In this document: one piece after another, positions 1 through 8,284 of the stretch
Numbering within the stretch: the stretch's first letter is position 1
Layout: each line of letters begins with the position of its first letter
NCBI RefSeq assembly: GCF_037996645.1
Contig: NZ_JBBMXV010000003.1
Coordinates: forward strand, 186,001 to 250,000
Length of the DNA: 64,000 nt
DNA from: Halalkalicoccus tibetensis
Lineage (GTDB): Archaea > Halobacteriota > Halobacteria > Halobacteriales > Halalkalicoccaceae
Reading direction: 5' to 3'
Made by a program: the position numbers and the translations under genes
Notes under the pieces: model-generated
Told to the model about the DNA's origin: nothing
The model's database searches: none
What the model saw: only the letters and a program-made list of their open reading frames with translations

Positions 1-339
1 GTCCTCGGCCTCGCCGCTCTGCTGGATCGAGAGCATCGGCGCGACGTGCTCGACGGTCTCGAGCTCGTCCAGCGGCTCGCCGCCGACCCGCCGGGTGGGG
101 CTGTCTACGGTCTGTAGCCCGAAGCTCTCCTCGACGTCGACCAGTCGCTGGAAGAGCCGGTCGTACGTGCGGTCCGCGATGACGGGGTCGTTCTCGGCGT
201 AGTAGCGCCGGTCGTGGTGGCGGATCGCCTCGCGCAACAGCTCGGCCTCGCGCTCGGCCTCGCTCTCCGAGAGCTCGTCGACGGGGGTGAGCTCCTCGGG
301 TGGGTCCCTCAGGTAGGGGTTTTCCTCCTGCTCGCTCAT
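1..339 (-). CDS. ligA: NAD-dependent DNA ligase, N-terminal part (cut by window edge)
   Basis: This is the first 113 codons of an NAD+-dependent DNA ligase, which seals 5'-phosphate/3'-hydroxyl nicks using NAD+. The start is the ATG at 339. Residues about 39-60 (HHDRRYYAENDPVIADRTYD) match the Ia domain that binds the NMN half of NAD+. A DSPTRRVGG stretch followed by VEHVAPMLSI leads into the adenylation domain, as in bacterial LigA. The catalytic lysine, zinc finger and BRCT domain lie outside the window. Archaea normally use ATP ligases; haloarchaea are known to carry an additional bacterial-type enzyme (LigN in Haloferax), so this fits ancient transfer from bacteria. Confidence 0.93.
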   Translation of the reverse strand, partial: MSEQEENPYLRDPPEELTPVDELSESEAEREAELLREAIRHHDRRYYAENDPVIADRTYDRLFQRLVDVEESFGLQTVDSPTRRVGGEPLDELETVEHVAPMLSIQQSGEAED

Positions 340-374
340 TGTCGGCCCTTTCGTCCGGGCGGGCAAAAACGCCC

Positions 375-1223
375 CTATCCGTCGAGGAACTCCCGGAGAT
401 GCTCGCGGTAGGCCTCGGGGCGGTCCTCGACCACCCAGTGATAGGCCTCATCGAGCGCGACGAGCTCGCTTTCGTCGACGTCCTCCGCGAGGCGCTCTGC
501 GTACTCGATCGGCTGGAACTCGTCCTCCGCGCCCCACAGAAGCAGCGTCCCGGCCTCGATCGTCGAGGGATCGATCTCGGTCGTATGGTTGGTGTTGGTC
601 GCGCTTGCCGCCCGCGACAAAGAGACGGCTCCCTCCTCGCTGGCCCACGGCTCGACCATCCCCTCGACGAAGGCGTCGTCGGCCTCGCCGTAGACACCTT
701 GCCTGAAGGTCTCACCGAGCGTTTCGCGCACCTCCTCGGGCTCGTTCTCGCGGGGGAACGACGGCAGCCCCATGTCGGTGACGAACTGGACCGGCCAGGA
801 GTCGTAGGCCACCGCATTGGAAAGCACCAGCTCCTCGACCAGGTCGGGCCGGTGGGCCGCGAGCCGGAGGCCGACCCCGCCACCCAGGTCGTGGCCGACG
901 AACGTACACGAGTCGATCCCCAGCCCGGAAAGCAGGTCCTCGACCGCGATCTCCTGGGCGCGGATCGAGCGGTCGAAGCCGTCGTGCATGTCCGAGCTCC
1001 CGTAGCCGACCATGTCCGGGACGATCACGCGACGCTCGTCCTCGAAGGCGGGCGCGACCTCGCGCCACAGATAGGAGTTCGTCGGGATCCCGTGTAGGAA
1101 GACCAGGGGCCCGCCCCCTTCGCCCCCGGAACCCTCGTCGCGGTAGGCCATCTCGAGCCCGTGGCCGTCGACGCTCACCGTTTCGGACTCCTGGGCCGCG
1201 GTCCACTCCTCGTAGGACTCCAT
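375..1223 (-). CDS. alpha/beta-hydrolase, haloalkane dehalogenase / epoxide hydrolase-like
   Basis: A 282-aa cytoplasmic alpha/beta-hydrolase. The oxyanion-hole motif HGIP is at 44-47 and the nucleophile elbow GHDLGG places Asp112 as nucleophile. Asp234 (WGAED) and His262 (AYHW) complete the triad. An aspartate nucleophile indicates haloalkane/haloacetate dehalogenases or epoxide hydrolases rather than serine esterases. It lies 65 nt downstream of the FAD monooxygenase on the same strand, so the two may form a catabolic pair that hydroxylates and then hydrolyses a substrate. The substrate cannot be read from the sequence. Confidence 0.85.
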   Translation of the reverse strand: MESYEEWTAAQESETVSVDGHGLEMAYRDEGSGGEGGGPLVFLHGIPTNSYLWREVAPAFEDERRVIVPDMVGYGSSDMHDGFDRSIRAQEIAVEDLLSGLGIDSCTFVGHDLGGGVGLRLAAHRPDLVEELVLSNAVAYDSWPVQFVTDMGLPSFPRENEPEEVRETLGETFRQGVYGEADDAFVEGMVEPWASEEGAVSLSRAASATNTNHTTEIDPSTIEAGTLLLWGAEDEFQPIEYAERLAEDVDESELVALDEAYHWVVEDRPEAYREHLREFLDG

Positions 1224-1288
1224 GGGAACGCTGAGGGCCGCCAGTCACTAACCGTTTGGCCGGTCGTGTGTCGATCCCGGACGACCGC

Positions 1289-2434
1289 TCACCCCATGTA
1301 GCCCTCGCCCATCCGGATTCCCTCCCGGACCAGCCGTCGACCGGCCGCCAAGCGCTCTCGTTCCCAGTCGCCGAGCGCCGTCACGGGATCGCTCCCGTCC
1401 AGCGCCGCACCGAGCCCGATCGCGTCGGCCGCGGCCTTCGCGGTACCCGCGGCGGTGTGCGGCCGGGCGACGAACGCCGCGTCGCCCAACAGACAGACCC
1501 TCCCGAAGGCCATCTCAGGTGCGGAAAGGTCGTAGATCGTCTGGACGAACGGTTCCCGAGTTTCCCCGACCAGCCGGGAGAACGGGTCGGGAAACTCCTC
1601 CTCAGCGGCCCTCCGGAGATCGCGTTCGACCTCCCCTCGGAGGTCGCCGGGCGCGACCGAGAAGTCGCGTTCGGTCCCCTGGGAGTCGGTCAGAAGCTCG
1701 TCCAGTCGCTCCCGGTCGCGCACGTCGTCGTACCAGACCCAGTTGAGCCGGCGTTCGCCCCTCCCCGTTTCGCCGTCGGGGCCGGGGATCAGGTAGCCCA
1801 GGATCAGCTGGCGCTCGCCCTCGAAGAAGACGAACGTGTCCTCGAAGCGCTCGATCAGATCCGATGGAACGTCACGCTCGCCGATCAACCCCCGCCAGGC
1901 GACGTAGCCGGCGTACTCCGGCGAAACGTCCGGGAGGAGCGCTTCGCGGGTCTCCGAGCGCCCGCCCTCGGCGATGACCAGCAGGTCCGCCCGGCGTTCG
2001 GACCCGTCCGCGAACCGAACCACGACTTCCTCGCCGTCGCGTTCGAACCCGACCACGTGTCCCTCGTGGTAGCGACCCTCTACGACCGCGTCCCGAAGCC
2101 GGCGGTAGAGCGTATCCCAGCCGGTGAACGTCATCGAGTCGCTCCGTGCCTCGCGAAGGCTCCCGTCGCGGTTCAGGTACTCCCGCCGGTGGGTCGTGAG
2201 GGTGTACCCCCCGCGGCACGCGATTCCCCGCCTCTCGAGATAGTCGAGCATGGACGGCTGGGCGACGATGCCCGCCCCGCGGCCCTCCAGCTCGCCGGCC
2301 GCACGCTCGAAGACGTCGACCGAGTGGCCGGCCTCGCCGAGCGCGAGCGCGGCGAACAGCCCGCCCATCGACCCGCCCGAGACGATCACCGAGAGCCCGT
2401 CGACCATCGCTCGCCTTTCGGACGCGGCGCTCAT
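1289..2434 (-). CDS. FAD-dependent monooxygenase (2,6-dihydroxypyridine 3-monooxygenase-like)
   Basis: A 381-aa class A flavin monooxygenase. The N-terminus carries the dinucleotide-binding SGGSMGGL turn (residues 19-26), with Glu43 at the end of the second strand. The second FAD motif is LLGDAAFVARPHTAAGT (about 315-331). The usual A-D-G-x-x-S motif reads AEGGRS here (155-160). The C-terminal GDA(A)-x-x-x-R-P-H pattern is typical of the branch containing 6-hydroxynicotinate and 2,6-dihydroxypyridine hydroxylases. A second in-frame ATG (2407) begins just before the FAD fold and may be the true start. Probable role: NAD(P)H-dependent aromatic hydroxylation, substrate unknown. Confidence 0.85.
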   Translation of the reverse strand: MSAASERRAMVDGLSVIVSGGSMGGLFAALALGEAGHSVDVFERAAGELEGRGAGIVAQPSMLDYLERRGIACRGGYTLTTHRREYLNRDGSLREARSDSMTFTGWDTLYRRLRDAVVEGRYHEGHVVGFERDGEEVVVRFADGSERRADLLVIAEGGRSETREALLPDVSPEYAGYVAWRGLIGERDVPSDLIERFEDTFVFFEGERQLILGYLIPGPDGETGRGERRLNWVWYDDVRDRERLDELLTDSQGTERDFSVAPGDLRGEVERDLRRAAEEEFPDPFSRLVGETREPFVQTIYDLSAPEMAFGRVCLLGDAAFVARPHTAAGTAKAAADAIGLGAALDGSDPVTALGDWERERLAAGRRLVREGIRMGEGYMG

Positions 2435-2485
2435 AGGCCTGTGGACGGCGAAAAAAGCGCGTGAGACGATGTGCGTGCGGTCGCG

Positions 2486-3316
2486 TCAGTCGGTCGGCTC
2501 GGTGTACGCCCGCGGGTCGGGCGAGGGCAGCTGGGGCTCGCCGCCGCCGGGCTGGCGGCCGAAGGAGAACTGGCCCTTGCTGTCGACGGCGTCGCCCGTC
2601 GTCCAGGGCTTTTCGGGGTCGTCGACTGGCTCGTTGGTCGTCGACATGAACTCGTAGTTGAACTCTTGGTTCTCCTCCTCCTGGGGGAAGCTGTCGGGCA
2701 CGGGCAGGTGATCGAACGCGTCGTCCGGGTCGCCGAGGTCCTGCAGCGCCGCGAGCCACTGGTTCTGGTGCATCGTGTCCCGGGCGATCAGGTACGACAG
2801 CATGTCCTTCATCCCGGGGTCGTCGGTCATCTCCCAGAGCCGGGTCGCGAGCGTTCTTCCGGTGGCCTCGGCGGTCACGTTGGCGTAGAGGTCGCCCGCG
2901 AGGTTGCCGCTCGCGTAGACGTGATCCGTGCTGAAGGGGTTGCCCTGGCTGTCCTCGGGCATCGCGCCGAAGCCCGCCGAGAGGAACTGCCGGGGCAGGT
3001 AGCCGTGCATCGCGGCGTTGACGGCACTGTCCTGGGCGAACTCCTCGCGCATGCCGACCGGGGCCCCCTCGAGGTTCTTCGCGACCGCCGTCGCGAGCAT
3101 CTCAACGTGGCCGAGCTCCTCCATGGCCGTCTCGTAGAGCATCATCCGCATCTGGTCGTGCTCCGGCGGGAGGTTCATCCCCTGGAACAGGTACTGCATG
3201 AACACCCGGATCTCGCCCTCGACGCCCCCGATCGCCTGCTGGAGCATCCGCGCGAACGCCGGGTCCGGTTCCTCTACCTCGACTGGGTACTGTAGTTCGT
3301 CGTCGTGAAAGAACAT
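2486..3316 (-). CDS. Manganese catalase (non-heme)
   Basis: A 276-aa dimanganese catalase that disproportionates H2O2. All expected metal ligands are visible: Glu35 (GGVEGEIRV), Glu67 and His70 (METAMEELGH-like helix), Glu150 (NVTAEATGR) and His183 (DTMHQNQW). Length and ferritin-like four-helix layout match the family, and the C-terminal tail is Pro/Gly rich. It is transcribed alone, with an AT-rich promoter upstream. Probable role: oxidative stress defence in the cytoplasm. Confidence 0.95.
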   Translation of the reverse strand: MFFHDDELQYPVEVEEPDPAFARMLQQAIGGVEGEIRVFMQYLFQGMNLPPEHDQMRMMLYETAMEELGHVEMLATAVAKNLEGAPVGMREEFAQDSAVNAAMHGYLPRQFLSAGFGAMPEDSQGNPFSTDHVYASGNLAGDLYANVTAEATGRTLATRLWEMTDDPGMKDMLSYLIARDTMHQNQWLAALQDLGDPDDAFDHLPVPDSFPQEEENQEFNYEFMSTTNEPVDDPEKPWTTGDAVDSKGQFSFGRQPGGGEPQLPSPDPRAYTEPTD

Positions 3317-3330
3317 GGTTGGCTTCGATA

Positions 3331-3362
3331 GGACGAACGTCCGCGATACTAATAAAGGATAT
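3331..3362 (-). promoter_or_regulatory. Mn-catalase promoter region with small inverted repeat
   Basis: On the minus strand a TATA-like TCCTTTATTAG lies at about 3349-3359, 33-43 nt before the ATG at 3316. Between it and the start sits GGACG-aa-CGTCC (3331-3342), a 5-bp inverted repeat. It is placed where a repressor or a short 5'-UTR hairpin could act. The position is suggestive only. Confidence 0.4.
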
Positions 3363-3441
3363 TCACGAAATAACTATATAAAGGATAAAAGTAGACAAAC
3401 ATCTAAAGACATGCGGGCAAACGGCGAATCTGGCGGTTCGA

Positions 3442-4152
3442 TCAGTTGGCGGGCGGGACGGGCTCGACGTCGCTCGCGGCGTCGTCCTGAGCGTCGAGCA
3501 GTCCCCTGACGGTCTCACGATCGAGGGCGTCGCTCGCGACGTAGGCGAACCCGAGACGCACGACCGGAGTTCCCTCCGAACCGTCGACCACGTCGAACTC
3601 CGACGGGTCGGCCTGGTGGTAGCCGACCCCGCCGTGGCCGATCGCGTACTGCCCGGCGCGGGTCCCGCGCACGAGGACGTCGCCCCCCGCCTCGGGGAGG
3701 TCGGCCCCGGGCTCGTCGCCATCGTCCGAGGCGATCTCGCTCCAGGTCTCGACGCCCGTAGCGAACTCCTCACGGTCCTCCTCGGAGAGACAGCGACACC
3801 ACCCGTCGCCCGACTCCAGGGCCGCGACCCCGCCGACGGGGAGCTCCCGTTCCTCGAACCCGATCCCGTTCGCCGCCGCACGCTCGCGTTCCCCGGCGCT
3901 CATCGGGCGGGTCGCGTGCTGGACGTCGACCTTGCCGGCGAGAAAGGCCCCGAACCCGCCGGTCTCGACGGTCTCGACCCCGACGTCGGGATGCTCGCGT
4001 CCGAACGCCGCGGTGGCCTCCGCGAGCGCGGGCACCCCCTCCGCGACCGTGATCCGTTCTCCCGATGCCCCGGCAACCGCGCCGGGATACGCGCCCAACC
4101 CGCCCGCGACCGCCCCGGCCGCGACCAGGAACCCGCGGCGCGATCCGTTCAC
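3442..4152 (-). CDS. Tat-exported PstS-like substrate-binding protein (short, orphan)
   Basis: A 236-aa protein with a twin-arginine signal (SRRGFLVAAG) ending near residue 30. The mature part follows the PstS/PBP-like order: an ITVAEG opening, HATRPMSAGERERA, which aligns with the phosphate-site 'SRP' segment of PstS, then ENGIxFEE-like and CLSEEDREEF segments. It is shorter than typical PstS (above 300 aa) and has no pstC/A/B genes beside it. It may be a stand-alone anion sensor or scavenger rather than a transporter subunit. The family assignment rests on motif order only. Confidence 0.65.
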   Translation of the reverse strand: MNGSRRGFLVAAGAVAGGLGAYPGAVAGASGERITVAEGVPALAEATAAFGREHPDVGVETVETGGFGAFLAGKVDVQHATRPMSAGERERAAANGIGFEERELPVGGVAALESGDGWCRCLSEEDREEFATGVETWSEIASDDGDEPGADLPEAGGDVLVRGTRAGQYAIGHGGVGYHQADPSEFDVVDGSEGTPVVRLGFAYVASDALDRETVRGLLDAQDDAASDVEPVPPAN

Positions 4153-4403
4153 CGTTCTCCCCTCCAGCTCCGCCCTCGGCCCTCGTACATGGTGTCATCG
4201 TCTAGAACGATGGAGAGCGGGTAAGTCGTAGTGCTTGCGTGAGACGGGGACATCGCCTCGGCGGAGCCTCGGTGGATCCACGGGGCTTATCCCCTCGCGC
4301 GTGAACCGCGAGACATGGACGGGTCGATCGTCCCTCCCGGTCGTTCCCGAGGCGCTCGGCGGACACACGCGGGGGACATCGACCGCGTCGAACGGTGATC
4401 CAC

Positions 4404-5516
4404 GTGACCGAGAAACGCGAGTACACGGACGACTACACGGACGAGACGCTGTACATCCCCGGCCCGACGGAGGTCCGCGAGGACGTCATCGAGGCGATGG
4501 CCCAGCCGATGTTCGGCCACCGGATGGACCGGATGACCGACCTCTACACTACGATCGTCGAGGACACCAGGGAGTTCCTCGGTACCGACAACGACGCGAT
4601 AATCCTCACCGCCTCCGGCACGGAGTTCTGGGAGGCCTCGACGCTCAACCTCGTCGACGAGAACATCCTCGTCGCGACCTGCGGGAGCTTCAGCGAGCGC
4701 CACGCCAACGTGGCCGAACGACTGGGCAAGGACGTCGACCGACTCGAGTACGAGTGGGGACGGGCAGTCAAGCCCGAGGACGTTCGCGAGGCCTTGGAGG
4801 GCAGCGAGAAGGAGTACGACGTCGTCGCCTGCGTGATGAACGAGTCCTCGACCGGGGTTCGCAACCCGATCGAGGAGATCGGCGACGTCGTCGCCGAGTT
4901 CCCCGATACGTACTTCGTCGTCGACGCGGTCTCGGCGCTGGGCGGCGACTACGTCGACATCGACGAACACGAGATCGACGTGCTGTTCGCCTCCTCGCAG
5001 AAGGCCTTCGCCATGCCGCCGGGGCTGGCGATCTGCACCGTCAGCGAGGGCGCCTACGAGCGCGAACTGGAGACGGATTCGGCCTCCTGGTACGGCGGCT
5101 TCCAGCGCACGCTCGACTACTACGACCGGAAGGGCCAGACCCACTCGACGCCCGCGATCCCGATCATGCTCGCCTACCGAAAACAGATGAAACACATGCT
5201 CGAGGAGGGCCACGAGGCGCGAGACGAACGCCACCGCGAGATGGCCGAGTACACCCGCGAGTGGGCCGACGAGCACTTCGGAACCTTCCCCGAGGAGGGC
5301 TACGAGTCCCAAACCGTGAGCTGTATCGAGAACACCCAGGGGATCGACGTCGCCGAAACGATCGAGACCGTCCGCGAGGAGTACGACATGGTCTTCTCGA
5401 ACGGTTACGGCTCGCAGCTCGGCGAGGAGACGTTCCGCATCGGACACATGGGCGAACACGACGTCGAGAGCATTCGCGCGCTCACGGACGCCATCGAGGA
5501 TGTCGCCGGGCTGTAG
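4404..5516 (+). CDS. Class V PLP aminotransferase (alanine-glyoxylate / serine-pyruvate type)
   Basis: A 370-aa pyridoxal-phosphate enzyme when started at GTG 4404 (MTEKREYTDD). A GTG nine bases upstream is also in frame, but its extra three residues look non-native. The family signature LYIPGPTEVREDV opens the protein. Asp174 in FVVDAVSALGG contacts the PLP ring nitrogen, and Lys200 in SSQKAFAMPPGL is the Schiff-base lysine. Likely reaction: amino transfer between alanine or serine and glyoxylate or a related 2-oxo acid. It stands alone upstream of the nucleoside hydrolase. Confidence 0.9.
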   Translation: MTEKREYTDDYTDETLYIPGPTEVREDVIEAMAQPMFGHRMDRMTDLYTTIVEDTREFLGTDNDAIILTASGTEFWEASTLNLVDENILVATCGSFSERHANVAERLGKDVDRLEYEWGRAVKPEDVREALEGSEKEYDVVACVMNESSTGVRNPIEEIGDVVAEFPDTYFVVDAVSALGGDYVDIDEHEIDVLFASSQKAFAMPPGLAICTVSEGAYERELETDSASWYGGFQRTLDYYDRKGQTHSTPAIPIMLAYRKQMKHMLEEGHEARDERHREMAEYTREWADEHFGTFPEEGYESQTVSCIENTQGIDVAETIETVREEYDMVFSNGYGSQLGEETFRIGHMGEHDVESIRALTDAIEDVAGL

Positions 5517-5566
5517 CCTCGCGAACTCGACCGAACCTTTACCCTTCGGCCCTCGTAGGCGGGGCC

Positions 5567-6466
5567 ATGTCCCTTCTCATCGACACGGACCCCGGCTGCG
5601 ACGACGCGCTCGCCCTCCTGCTCGCGCTGGAAAGCGATCTCGACGTCGCCGGCCTGACGACCGTCGCCGGCAACGCTCCGATCGAGGACACCACTCGAAA
5701 CACGCTGGCGCTGCTCGAGTTCCTCGATCGCGACCGTCCCGTCGCCCGCGGAGCCGAGCGCCCGCTCGTGAAACGCCAGGACACCGCCGAATTCATCCAC
5801 GGCGAGAACGGGCTGAAGGGCGAACTGCCCGACCCTACCTGCGAACCGATCGACATCTCAGGAGCGGAGTTCATCGTCGAGAAGGCCCGCGAGGACGGAA
5901 ATCTGACTATCGCCGCGATCGGCCCGCTGACCAATCTCGCGCTGGCACTGGGGATCGAACCCGACTTGCCCGAATTTCTTGACGAGGTGCTCGTCATGGG
6001 CGGGGCGGTCTACGCGCCGGGCAACCGCACGCCCGCGGCGGAGGCGAACCTCCACGCCGACCCCGACGCCGCGAGCCGCGTCCTCCAGTCGCTCGACCCC
6101 ACGTTCGTCGGGCTGGGCGTCACCGCGCGGGCGACGATCGACCCCGCCACGCTGGACCTCCCGGGTCGGCGCGGCGAGACGGTGGAGTCGTGGCTCACCT
6201 ACTACCCCGAGGACGTCCGCGAGCGCTACGGACTCGAGCACTCGCCGATCCACGACGCGGCGGTGATCGCGCATCTCACCGACGGCATCCTTACGACCGA
6301 GGAGCGCGCGCTGGAGGTCGACACCGGAGAGGGTCCCTGCCGGGGCGCGCTGGTCGCCGACGAGTACGGCGTCACCGACGAGCCCGAGAACGGCCGCGTC
6401 GCGACCGACATCGACGTCGAGCGGTTCCGCGAGGCGCTGGGCCGGGCGATCGAGTCGGCGGTCTGA
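5567..6466 (+). CDS. Inosine/uridine-preferring nucleoside hydrolase
   Basis: A 299-aa nucleoside N-ribohydrolase. The ATG at 5567 opens directly into the calcium-binding DTDPGCDDALAL motif. VLVMGGAVYAPGNRTPAAEANLHADPDAA is the second conserved block (its N-x-x-x-D contacts ribose), and HDAAVIAHL supplies the C-terminal His-Asp pair. Expected role: cleaving ribonucleosides to base plus ribose for salvage. It ends exactly where the opposite-strand dehydratase gene ends (6466/6467), so the two are convergent without a spacer. Confidence 0.93.
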   Translation: MSLLIDTDPGCDDALALLLALESDLDVAGLTTVAGNAPIEDTTRNTLALLEFLDRDRPVARGAERPLVKRQDTAEFIHGENGLKGELPDPTCEPIDISGAEFIVEKAREDGNLTIAAIGPLTNLALALGIEPDLPEFLDEVLVMGGAVYAPGNRTPAAEANLHADPDAASRVLQSLDPTFVGLGVTARATIDPATLDLPGRRGETVESWLTYYPEDVRERYGLEHSPIHDAAVIAHLTDGILTTEERALEVDTGEGPCRGALVADEYGVTDEPENGRVATDIDVERFREALGRAIESAV

Positions 6467-7639
6467 TCACTCGTACTCCCGTCCACCGAGTGCCCGCGAC
6501 TCGATGTACTCCCAGTCGTACTCGACCCCCAGCCCGGGGCCGTCCGGGACGGGGACCGTCCCCGCGTCGTCGATCGCGTCGAGCTGGTCGGTGTAGTCGC
6601 CCTCGTAGACCGGCGGCTGGGTGTTCTGACACTTGGGGTGGACCAGCGCGAGCTCGTAGTAGTTCGCGTTGCGCGTCGCCGCGATGCAGTGGCGCTGGGC
6701 TGGCCCGGGCGCGTGGAACTCCACGTCGAGGCCGAACCCCTCGGCGACCCTCGCGCGCTTCATCGCGCCGGTGATCCCGCCGTCGTACTCGGGGTCCGCG
6801 CGCACGAAGTCGGTCGCCCCGCTGGCGGCGAAGTCGGTGAACGGCTCGAGCCCCCGGACGTGCTCGGTCTGCAGGATGGGGGTCGCGAGGTGCTCGCCCA
6901 GCTTGCGGTGGGCGTGCTGGCTGATCCCGCCGTCGCGGTAGGGGTCCTCGTACCAGAAGAACTCCTGTTCGTCACAGGCCTTGCCGACCTTCAGCGCGTC
7001 GCCGAACGTCTCGTACTCGCAGGCCGGATCCAGCATCAGGTCCATCTCGTCGCCGACGCGGTCGCCGACGGCGTGGACGGTGGCGATCTCCCTGTCTATC
7101 TGGCGGGCCTCCTCGCCCCCGCCCCAGCCGTGGATCTTGAACCCCGGAAAGCCCCGGTCGCGACACTCCTCGGCGAAGTCGGCGTAGGCCTCCGGCGAGT
7201 TGAGCCCGCCGCTGTCGTCGGCGTGATACGTCGAGGCGTACGTGGGCAGACGCTCGCGGTAGGTGCCGAGCAGCTCGTGAATCGGCGCGTCGTGGTACTT
7301 GCCCGCGAAGTCCCACAGCGCGACGTCGAGCGGGCCGATCCCCATGCGGTCGTACTTCCTGAGCGCGCGCTTGAGCTCGCTCCAGTGGCGCTCCCTGTGC
7401 AGGGGGTTCTTGCCGATCAGGTAGTTCGCGACGGTGTTGATCTGGGCGAAGGCGGGGGAGTTGCCGCCGACGTACTCGCCGGCGATCCCCGTATCGGTCT
7501 CGATCCGGAGGGCGAACAGCTTGCGCTCGGTGGTCGCGCCGGGCTCGTAGGTCAGGTTGAAGCCGTGGGTGTCGGTGCCGACGTCCTCGATCGGATAGGA
7601 GAACTCCGTCGACTGGATCCGCGTGATCCGGGGTGCCAT
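6467..7639 (-). CDS. Enolase-superfamily (mandelate racemase/muconate lactonizing) enzyme
   Basis: A 390-aa member of the MR/MLE branch. The K-x-H base motif is FKIHGWG (Lys168, His170). Metal ligands are read as Asp204 (MLDPACEY), Glu231 (YEDPYRDGG) and Glu259 (QTEHVRG). A possible His309/Asp282 dyad (EFHAPG and RADPEYDGG) suggests acid-sugar dehydration. It probably acts on a sugar acid or related hydroxy acid; the substrate cannot be assigned. It lies 36 nt downstream of the gene ending at 7676 on the same strand's upstream side, with no sugar transporter adjacent. Confidence 0.88.
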   Translation of the reverse strand: MAPRITRIQSTEFSYPIEDVGTDTHGFNLTYEPGATTERKLFALRIETDTGIAGEYVGGNSPAFAQINTVANYLIGKNPLHRERHWSELKRALRKYDRMGIGPLDVALWDFAGKYHDAPIHELLGTYRERLPTYASTYHADDSGGLNSPEAYADFAEECRDRGFPGFKIHGWGGGEEARQIDREIATVHAVGDRVGDEMDLMLDPACEYETFGDALKVGKACDEQEFFWYEDPYRDGGISQHAHRKLGEHLATPILQTEHVRGLEPFTDFAASGATDFVRADPEYDGGITGAMKRARVAEGFGLDVEFHAPGPAQRHCIAATRNANYYELALVHPKCQNTQPPVYEGDYTDQLDAIDDAGTVPVPDGPGLGVEYDWEYIESRALGGREYE

Positions 7640-7675
7640 ACCGGGAAGTCGCCGCCGAAGGGAAAAAGGTTGGGG

Positions 7676-8182
7676 CTATTCGTCGTCCGCGTCCTCGCCG
7701 TCCTCGTCGAACCCCGCCTCGTCGTCGAGCCCGTCCAGGCCGTCGCCGCCAAGCTCGTCGAACTCGTCGATGTCGTCCGCACCGTCGTCGCCGAGGTCGT
7801 GGATGTCGTCGTCCTCCTCGACCCGGTCCTCGTCGAGCACCTCGATCTCGACCTCGACGGCCTCGCCGCGCTGGTCCTCGACCATCTGAAGGACGAGCCG
7901 ACCGCCCTCGCGGCCGATGACGCCGCCGACCGCGTAGCCGACGGTCTGTTCGGCGAACTGGCCCGGCGTGTAGCGCCCGACCGTCTGTTTGACGACGAGC
8001 CGTCCGGTCATCTGGCCGACGAGCTCGCCCATGCGCTCGAAGTCCATCGCGTCGGGATCCCCCCGTTCGAGCGCCTCCAGATCGACCGCGTCGACGAGCT
8101 GTGTCAGCGAGTCCGCGGTGAACGCCGCCTCCAACCCCCGATCGAATCCCCGCCCGAGCAGGTCCGGTAGGTTCGGTGCCAT
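7676..8182 (-). CDS. Conserved haloarchaeal protein of unknown function, acidic C-terminus
   Basis: A 168-aa protein; the ATG at 8182 (MAPNLPDLLGRGFDRG) is preferred because the upstream in-frame residues are basic and cysteine-rich, unlike the rest. The first two thirds carry a globular domain with VVKQTVGRYTPGQFAEQTVGYAVGGVIGREGGRLVLQM. The last 45 residues are almost all Asp/Glu/Gly. No catalytic motif, signal or membrane segment is seen. I do not recognise the family. The tail may serve solubility or protein contacts. Confidence 0.7.
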   Translation of the reverse strand: MAPNLPDLLGRGFDRGLEAAFTADSLTQLVDAVDLEALERGDPDAMDFERMGELVGQMTGRLVVKQTVGRYTPGQFAEQTVGYAVGGVIGREGGRLVLQMVEDQRGEAVEVEIEVLDEDRVEEDDDIHDLGDDGADDIDEFDELGGDGLDGLDDEAGFDEDGEDADDE

Positions 8183-8284
8183 ACCCGATTCTGACGCCCC
8201 AGAGGGACAAAATGCCTCCCTGCGCCTGCAGGTCGAGGTCAGCCCGCATTCCCCCTCACGGTAGCGGTGCTGCCACCACACTGT

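Noticed and set aside
4235-5566. 743-codon frame upstream of the nucleoside hydrolase
   Set aside because: The upstream part is Arg/Gly/Asp-rich shadow coding over the aminotransferase; the true protein starts at 5567.
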